Below, one piece after another: positions 56,503 to 64,000 of a DNA stretch of 64,000 nucleotides. Where the stretch lies: NCBI RefSeq assembly GCF_001735805.1, contig NZ_CP017248.1, forward strand, positions 5,332,001 through 5,396,000, read 5' to 3'. Position numbers and translations under genes: made by a program. The notes beneath the pieces were generated by a model. That model had not been told where the DNA came from and did no database searches. It worked only from the letters and a program-made list of their open reading frames with translations. This DNA is from Streptomyces fodineus. Its GTDB lineage: Bacteria > Actinomycetota > Actinomycetes > Streptomycetales > Streptomycetaceae. Within the stretch, counting starts at the first letter, position 1. The number at the start of each line of letters is the position of its first letter.

Positions 56503-58533
56503 ATGACCGCACTCGACCCCGCCCTCCCCGGCATCCTGCACGCCGAGCGCGCCTACCACGACACCTGCCGTGCCGCCCTCGCCGCGATGGTCGAAGGCGC
56601 CGCCGAACAGGTCGTCGTCGGCGAGGACGTCTCCGCCTCCGGAGCCGACGCCGAGGTCCTCGGCCACCGCTTGCGCAGCCAGGCCAAGGCGCTGCGCGAA
56701 CTGCCGCCCGGGCCGCTGTTCTTCGGCCGCCTGGACTTCGCCGGCAGCGACCCCGAGCACGGCGGGCAGCACTACCACGTCGGCCGGCTCAGGATCACCG
56801 AGGACCCGGCCGCCCCGCCCCTCGTGGTCGACTGGCGGGCCCCCGTCTCCCGCGCCTTCTACCAGGCGAGCGCCCGCGACCCGCGCGGCGTCGAGGTACG
56901 GCGCCGGTTCGGCTGGGCGCCCGGCAGCACCGGCGACTCCGCCGGCCTCACCGGCCTGGAGGACGAGCATCTGGGCCGGGGCGAGTCACGGACCAGCGAC
57001 ATCGTGGCCCGCGAGATCGAACGGCCGCGCGTGGGACCCATGCGGGACATCGCGGCCACCATCCAGCCCGAACAGGACGACCTGGTCCGCGCCGCCCTCA
57101 CCGACACGGTGTGCGTCCAGGGCGCGCCCGGCACCGGCAAGACCGCCGTGGGCCTGCACCGCGCGGCCTACCTGCTCTACACCCATCCCAAGCGACTCCA
57201 GCGCGCCGGCCTGCTCATCCTCGGCCCCAACCGCACCTTCCTGTCGTACATCGCCGCGGTCCTGCCCGCGCTCGGCGAGACGGGAGTCCGCCAGTCCACC
57301 CTGCTGCAGGAGATCGCCCGCGGGCCGGTCACCGGCGGCGATCCGGCGGGCGCCGCCGCGGTCAAGCACGACGCCCGGATGGCCGAGGTGCTGCGCCGGG
57401 CGCTGTACGCGCGCGTGACCACCGACGGTGTGACCGACCTCGCCGTGAAGGACGGCTCCAGCCGGTGGCGGGTACCCGCCGGTGAACTGGCCGCCGTCGT
57501 CGAGACGGTGCGCGCCGAGGAACCGCCGTACGCCATCGGCCGGGAGCGGGTACGCGCCCGGGTGGTACGGCGGCTGCGCGAGCGGGCCGAACGGCGCTGC
57601 GGGGTGCTGCCCGCCTCCTGGGTGCGCCGCATGGAACGGGCCCGGCCGCTCACCGAGTACCTCGACCTGGTCTGGCCCAGGGTCCGCCCCGAGGAGGTCC
57701 TCGCCCAACTCCTCGGCGACGCGGGCGCGTTGGCGCGGGCGGCCGACGGTCTGCTGGACCCCGGCGAGCAGGCGGCGCTGCTCTGGCCGCGCCCGCCGCG
57801 CTCGCAGAAGTCGGCCCGCTGGTCGGCCGCGGACGCCGTGCTGCTGGACGAACTGTCCGGACTGATCGAACACCCCGAGGGCTACGGGCACATCGTCGTG
57901 GACGAGGCGCAGGACCTCTCGCCCATGGAGTGCCGGGCGATCGCCCGCCGGGCGGCCTTCGGCTCGCTGACCGTCCTCGGCGACCTCGCCCAGGGCACCA
58001 CCGCGTGGGCCGCCCGCGACTGGTCCGTCCAGCTGCGCCACCTGGGCCGGCCGGACGCGGCGGTGGTGCCGCTGACCACCGGGTTCCGGGTGCCGGCGGC
58101 GGTCGTGGAGCTGGCCAACCGCCTCCTGCCCCGCCTGGACGTGTCGGTCCCGCCGGCCGACTCCCTGCGCACCGACGGCGAGTTGCGGATCCGCCCGACC
58201 GACGACGTCCCGGGCACGACCGTCACCGCCGTACGCGAGGCGCTGGCCCAGGAGGGCTCGGTGGGTGTCGTGGCGGCCGACGCCGACGTGGCGGTCGTAC
58301 GGCAGGCGCTCACGGCGGCGGGTGTCGCCACGGCCGGTCCTCACGCGCTCGGCGCCCGCGTGACCGTCGTGGCGGCGAGCATGGTCAAGGGCCTGGAGTA
58401 CGACCACGTCATCGCCGTGGAACCGGCCGCCGTGGCGGAGGCGGAGGAGCGGGGCGCGCACCGCCTGTACGTGGTCCTGACCCGGGCGGTGTCCCGGCTG
58501 GACGTGGTCCACGCCCGCCCGCTGCCGTTCTGA
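56503..58533 (+). CDS. HelD-like UvrD/Rep-family helicase
   Basis: A 676-residue superfamily 1 ATPase from ATG 56503. It has Walker A VQGAPGTGKTAVGLHRAAYL, Walker B IVVDEAQDLSPME, motif III GDLAQGTTAWA and motif VI LYVVLTRAVSRLDV. The N-terminal coiled-coil arm (residues ~15-90) and the sequence RAPVSRAFYQAS identify the HelD class, which dislodges stalled RNA polymerase. In Streptomyces a related protein, HelR, protects against rifamycins and is controlled by a rifamycin-associated element; I saw no such element here. Confidence 0.9.
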   Translation: MTALDPALPGILHAERAYHDTCRAALAAMVEGAAEQVVVGEDVSASGADAEVLGHRLRSQAKALRELPPGPLFFGRLDFAGSDPEHGGQHYHVGRLRITEDPAAPPLVVDWRAPVSRAFYQASARDPRGVEVRRRFGWAPGSTGDSAGLTGLEDEHLGRGESRTSDIVAREIERPRVGPMRDIAATIQPEQDDLVRAALTDTVCVQGAPGTGKTAVGLHRAAYLLYTHPKRLQRAGLLILGPNRTFLSYIAAVLPALGETGVRQSTLLQEIARGPVTGGDPAGAAAVKHDARMAEVLRRALYARVTTDGVTDLAVKDGSSRWRVPAGELAAVVETVRAEEPPYAIGRERVRARVVRRLRERAERRCGVLPASWVRRMERARPLTEYLDLVWPRVRPEEVLAQLLGDAGALARAADGLLDPGEQAALLWPRPPRSQKSARWSAADAVLLDELSGLIEHPEGYGHIVVDEAQDLSPMECRAIARRAAFGSLTVLGDLAQGTTAWAARDWSVQLRHLGRPDAAVVPLTTGFRVPAAVVELANRLLPRLDVSVPPADSLRTDGELRIRPTDDVPGTTVTAVREALAQEGSVGVVAADADVAVVRQALTAAGVATAGPHALGARVTVVAASMVKGLEYDHVIAVEPAAVAEAEERGAHRLYVVLTRAVSRLDVVHARPLPF

Positions 58534-58611
58534 CCCGGGTAGCGTGCCGGCCCATGACCGGCGCCGAAGCCCTCGCCTTCGGGGGAATCCCCAGGACCAC
58601 CCTCGCCGGCC

Positions 58612-60981
<2,370 letters not shown>

Positions 60982-61048
60982 GGCGGTCACGGTAGCCGGG
61001 GCGCACCGCCGGGCGCTTCTCGAATCCTGACGGCCTCGGCCCGCTCGG

Positions 61049-61687
61049 CTACGCCGGTCCCGAAGTGTCCACGGCCAGCGAGACGGCGAGCCCGCCGAGC
61101 ACCGTCCCCATCAGCCGGCGCTGCGCCTTGAGCCAGGAGGGGCGGCGGGCGAGGAAGACGGCGATCGTGCCGGCGGCGAGCACGATGGTGAGGTTCACCG
61201 CGACGCTGACGACGATCTGCACCGAGCCGAGGACCAGGCCCTGGAGCAGCACATGGCCCCGGTCCAGGTCGATGAACTGCGGGATGAGGGACACGTACAT
61301 GATGGCGATCTTCGGATTGAGCAGGTTCGTCATCAGCCCCATGGCGAACAGCCTGCGCGGCGAGTCGTGCGGCACGTCCTGCGGGGCGAAGACCGAGACG
61401 CCGCCCGGCTTCAGGGCGTTCCAGGCCAGGTGGGCGAGGTAGCAGGCGCCGGCCAGCTTCACCGCGACGTACAGCTCCGGTACGGCGAGGAAGACGACCG
61501 ACAGGCCCAGGTTCGCGGCGAGCAGGTACACCAGGAAGCCCAGCGCCACCCCGCCGAGGGAGATCATCCCGGCGCGGCGGCCCTGGGTGATGCTCCGGGA
61601 GACCAGATAGATCATGTTCGGGCCGGGGGTGAGCACCATGCCGAGTGCCACCACCGCCACGCCGAGGATCCCGCTCACGTCAACCAC
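61049..61687 (-). CDS. LysE/RhtB-family exporter
   Basis: A 212-residue amino-acid exporter from GTG 61687. The N-terminal TPGPNMIYLVSRSITQGRRAG is the LysE signature, and NPKIAIMYVSLIPQFID is the second conserved block. About six membrane helices are visible. It is divergent from a MocR-type regulator, a typical pairing in which the regulator senses an amino acid-like ligand and controls the exporter. Confidence 0.93.
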   Translation of the reverse strand: MVDVSGILGVAVVALGMVLTPGPNMIYLVSRSITQGRRAGMISLGGVALGFLVYLLAANLGLSVVFLAVPELYVAVKLAGACYLAHLAWNALKPGGVSVFAPQDVPHDSPRRLFAMGLMTNLLNPKIAIMYVSLIPQFIDLDRGHVLLQGLVLGSVQIVVSVAVNLTIVLAAGTIAVFLARRPSWLKAQRRLMGTVLGGLAVSLAVDTSGPA

Positions 61688-61741
61688 GAAAACCCCCTAG
61701 TCACGGTGTCTGCCGCGAGCGTAGGGCAGGGCAATGTCTCA

Positions 61742-61772
61742 GTGCAATCAATACATTGCGCTCGGTGCAATC
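61742..61772. promoter_or_regulatory. MocR operator between lysE-like and mocR-like genes
   Basis: GTGCAATC occurs as a direct repeat (61742-61749 and 61765-61772, 23 bp apart), and ATTGCGC (61755-61761) lies inverted between them. A further GCAAT is at 61731. MocR regulators bind such repeated half-sites. Confidence 0.7.
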
Positions 61773-61792
61773 CTGTGCTGGGATGGGATGCC

Positions 61793-63139
61793 GTGAAGGA
61801 CTACCTGAGCGTCGCCGACGCGGTCGCCGAGGAGATCAGGTCCGGCGCCCTGCGGCCCGGCGACCGCCTGCCCCCGCAGCGCGCGTTCGCGCGGCAGCGC
61901 GGCATCGCCAACTCCACCGCCACGCGCGTGTACCGGGAACTGGCCCGCCGCGGCCTGACGGTGGGGGAGGTGGGCCGCGGCACGTTCGTGCGGGCGGCGT
62001 CCGCCGGCCCCGGCGGCACCGCCCTCGCGCTCACCGAACCGGCGGCCACCCGCGTCGACCTGGAACTCAACCACCCGGCCGTACCCGAGCAGAGCGCGCT
62101 GCTCGCCGAGGGGCTCGGCGGGCTGCTGCGCCCCGACGTGCTCGGCCAGGCCCTGCGCCCGGTCGGCGCGTCCGGCCTGCCGTCCGTGCGGGAGTCCGCC
62201 GCCGCCCTCCTCGCCCGCGGCGGCTGGCGCCCCGACCCGGCCCGGATCCTGTTCGCGGGCAACGGACGGCAGGCCCTTACGGCCGCCGTCACCGCGCTCG
62301 TACCGCCCGGTGGCCGCCTCGGTGTCGAGGAGCTGACGTACCCCGTCGTCAAGGCCATGGCGGCCAGGCTCGGCATCACCCTCGTACCGCTGGCCATGGA
62401 CGAGGACGGACTGGTCCCGCAGGCCCTGGCCGAAGCCCATGCCGCGGCCCCGCTGCACGCCGTCTATGTCCAGCCGAGGCTGCACAACCCGCTGTCGCTG
62501 TCGATGCCCGAGGAACGGGTCGCAGCGCTGGCCGAGGTCCTGACCGGCCTCGGACTGACCGCCGTCGAGGACACCGTCTGGGCGTTCCTGCGCGACGAAC
62601 TGCGTCCGCTCGCCGCCTACGCCCCCGAACGGACCGTACTGATCGACAGCCTCTCCAAGCGCGTCGCGCCCGGTCTGACCCTCGGCTTCGCGGTGGCACC
62701 GCCCGCGCTGAGCGGCGGGATCGGCGCCGCCCTGCGCGCGGGCGGCGGGGTGCCGATGCGGTTCGCCCTGGAGGCCGCCCACCGCTGGCAGCAGGACGGC
62801 ACCGTACGGCAGTTGGTGCGGGCCAAGCAGCGGGAGGCGGTGGCCCGGCAGCGGATCGCGGCCCGGGAGCTCGCCGGTTTCGCCGTGCGCAGCGATCCGC
62901 GCTCCTACCACTGCTGGTGGCAACTGCCGCACCCCTGGCGCGCGGACACCTTCGTCGCCGCGGCAGCGCGGCACGGCATCGGGGTGGTGCCGGCGGCCGC
63001 GTTCACCATCGGCAGCGGCCACGCCCCGGCCGCCGTCCGCCTCGGCCTCGCCACCGCGCGAGCGGACGTCCTGGCCCAGGCGCTCGGCACGCTCGCCGGG
63101 CTCGCCCGGTCGGCGCCGGAGGACCTCGTCACCGACTGA
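61793..63139 (+). CDS. MocR-type GntR/aminotransferase regulator
   Basis: A 448-residue regulator from GTG 61793. It has an N-terminal GntR winged helix (VADAVAEEIRSGALRPGDRL, NSTATRVYRELARRGLTVGE) and a fold-type I aminotransferase domain. The PLP-binding Lys is in LIDSLSKRVAPGLTLGF, and other PLP contacts are in ELTYPVVKAMA and VYVQPRLHNPLS. MocR proteins use PLP plus an amine ligand to switch transcription. The divergent LysE exporter is its likely target. Confidence 0.93.
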   Translation: MKDYLSVADAVAEEIRSGALRPGDRLPPQRAFARQRGIANSTATRVYRELARRGLTVGEVGRGTFVRAASAGPGGTALALTEPAATRVDLELNHPAVPEQSALLAEGLGGLLRPDVLGQALRPVGASGLPSVRESAAALLARGGWRPDPARILFAGNGRQALTAAVTALVPPGGRLGVEELTYPVVKAMAARLGITLVPLAMDEDGLVPQALAEAHAAAPLHAVYVQPRLHNPLSLSMPEERVAALAEVLTGLGLTAVEDTVWAFLRDELRPLAAYAPERTVLIDSLSKRVAPGLTLGFAVAPPALSGGIGAALRAGGGVPMRFALEAAHRWQQDGTVRQLVRAKQREAVARQRIAARELAGFAVRSDPRSYHCWWQLPHPWRADTFVAAAARHGIGVVPAAAFTIGSGHAPAAVRLGLATARADVLAQALGTLAGLARSAPEDLVTD

Positions 63140-63149
63140 CGCGGGCCGG

Positions 63150-63176
63150 TGTCACATCCGCGGGGCCGCCGGTGTC
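63150..63176 (+). promoter_or_regulatory. ECF41-type promoter
   Basis: TGTCACA (63150-63156), 16-nt spacer and TGTC (63173-63176). The known ECF41 consensus is TGTCACA-N16/17-CGTC; only one base differs. It lies about 37 bp upstream of the AhpD-like gene. Confidence 0.75.
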
Positions 63177-63212
63177 TTCATGCCGAACCGGTCAGCACAT
63201 GAGGAGGACACC

Positions 63213-63779
63213 ATGACGCTCCGCGTCCCGAAGGCCGAGCTCACCCCGGAGCTCACCGCGAGCATGATCGAGCAGTTCGGCGCCGTACCCGAACCCCTTC
63301 AGGTCACCTGGCACAACCCCGCGGTCGCCGAGGCGGGCCAGGAGATGGGGGCCAGGGTGAACGCGTGGGAGGTGGCGGACGAGAGCCTGAAGTCGTTCGC
63401 GCACATGGCCGTCGCGGCCCGGGTCGGCTGCAGCTGGTGCCTCGACATCAACTACTTCCAGGCGCAGAACAAGAACCTGGACCTGACCAAGGCGAGCCAG
63501 GTGCCGCGCTGGCGGGAGTCGGAGGTGTTCACCCCGCTGGAGCGGGACGTGATGGAGTACGCCGAGGCCATGACGAGCACCCCGCCGACCGTCACCGACG
63601 AGCTGTCCGCCCGCCTGCTGGACCGGCTCGGCCCGGCGGCGCTGGTCGAACTCACCGCGTCGATCGCCTTCGCCAACTACGCGACCAGGAACAACACGGC
63701 GCTCGGGGTCACGTCGCAGGGCTTCTCCGACGCCTGCGAGATCCCGCTGGCCGGACGCCGGGAGCAGCCGGCTTCATGA
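63213..63779 (+). CDS. Carboxymuconolactone decarboxylase / AhpD-like protein
   Basis: A 188-residue helical protein from ATG 63213 (RBS GAGGAGGA). It has the redox motif CSWC in VAARVGCSWCLDINYFQ, as in AhpD-type peroxidase partners, and a conserved downstream segment FANYATRNNTALG. ECF41 sigma factors are characteristically linked to genes of this COE class, and the sigma gene overlaps its stop by 4 nt. Its physiological substrate is unknown. Confidence 0.92.
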   Translation: MTLRVPKAELTPELTASMIEQFGAVPEPLQVTWHNPAVAEAGQEMGARVNAWEVADESLKSFAHMAVAARVGCSWCLDINYFQAQNKNLDLTKASQVPRWRESEVFTPLERDVMEYAEAMTSTPPTVTDELSARLLDRLGPAALVELTASIAFANYATRNNTALGVTSQGFSDACEIPLAGRREQPAS

Positions 63780-64000
63780 CCGAGGACCCCTTCGTCACCC
63801 ACCGCAGCCTGCTCTTCACGGTCGCCTACGAGATGCTCGGCTCGGCGGCCGACGCGGAGGACGTGCTGCAGGAGTCCTGGCTGCGGTGGGCCGGCGTCGA
63901 CGCCTCGCAGGTGCGCGACCCGCGGGCGTACCTCGTGCGGACCGTCACCCGGCAGGCGCTCAACCGGCTGCGCACGCTGTCGCGCAGCCGCGAGGACTAC
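63776..64000 (+). CDS. ECF41 sigma factor (SigJ-like), 3' end outside window
   Basis: From ATG 63776, overlapping the AhpD-like stop (ATGA), 75 residues are visible. Sigma region 2 is clear: DPFVTHRSLLFTVAYEMLGS, then ADAEDVLQESWLRWAGVD, and YLVRTVTRQALNRLRTLSRS. ECF41 members carry a C-terminal SnoaL-like domain that acts as a built-in regulator; that part is cut off. It probably transcribes its own operon from the matching promoter at 63150. Confidence 0.93.
   Translation, partial: MTEDPFVTHRSLLFTVAYEMLGSAADAEDVLQESWLRWAGVDASQVRDPRAYLVRTVTRQALNRLRTLSRSREDY

Overview
The window reads as a Streptomyces chromosome. Base composition is very G+C-rich, GTG starts and 4-nt ATGA/GTGA overlaps are frequent, and many -10 hexamers lie 6-7 nt from the start codon (leaderless transcripts). 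Diagnostic genes are mshD (mycothiol synthesis), glnR, nur, rsiG and DUF397/Scr1-type regulators. From memory, not from a search, the order pst operon - ppk - mshD - glnR - cysA - nur - rsiG follows the conserved chromosome core of S. coelicolor (about SCO4138-SCO4184).

Region 1 (1-9.2 kb) is mostly phosphate physiology. It has a partial PAP2 phosphatase, a secreted FAD oxidoreductase, the pstSCAB operon behind an in-phase PHO-box array, a small VapBC-type pair with a 20-bp palindromic operator, and a low-affinity Pit transporter with its DUF47 partner. Region 2 (9.3-15.2 kb) has a CsoR-type copper sensor with a clear operator, a lipoprotein, small conserved proteins, and a co-oriented ppk - CHAD - NUDIX group. 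Region 3 (15.3-28 kb) has a YtrA-type GntR/ABC operon with a 34-bp inverted repeat, mshD, an uncharacterised AAA+/TPR-membrane pair, a MarR - NmrA - MarR group, an MprAB-like two-component system, an HtrA-like protease without PDZ, and a LacI regulator. Region 4 (28-38.7 kb) has glnR, a hydrolase, a MoaD-like protein, and the thiosulfate sulfurtransferase/DUF1416 pair behind a cysteine-containing leader peptide. It also has DsrE and DUF3099 proteins, an Scr1/DUF397 regulatory island and a nitrobindin-like protein.

Region 5 (38.7-42.05 kb) looks like a compact defence island inserted between core genes. A highly structured, probably non-coding leader with its own promoter precedes a HEPN-type Abi protein, followed by an HsdM with an N-terminal HTH and a half-size HsdS, with no HsdR in view. 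This is the best candidate for an unusual system. Region 6 (42-46.2 kb) returns to core genes: nur, ygfZ, dtd, rsiG (both c-di-GMP motifs are readable) and an Eis-like acetyltransferase.

Region 7 (46.2-55.8 kb) is an accessory cluster. Three GntR-type regulators and one membrane protein share a C-terminal domain with a degenerate phospholipase-D-like motif (x-x-K-L-Y-x-x-N). They are interleaved with two HAD phosphatases and two aminoglycoside-phosphotransferase-fold kinases. Region 8 (55.8-64 kb) has a TetR regulator, a HelD-like helicase, a UvrA-like ABC protein, a MocR/LysE pair with an operator, and an ECF41-type sigma factor (cut by the window end) with its carboxymuconolactone-decarboxylase partner and a recognisable promoter.

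Two otherwise intact genes (pstC and the tandem kinase gene) each appear to lack one G in a G-run. These may be real mutations or homopolymer errors in the assembly.
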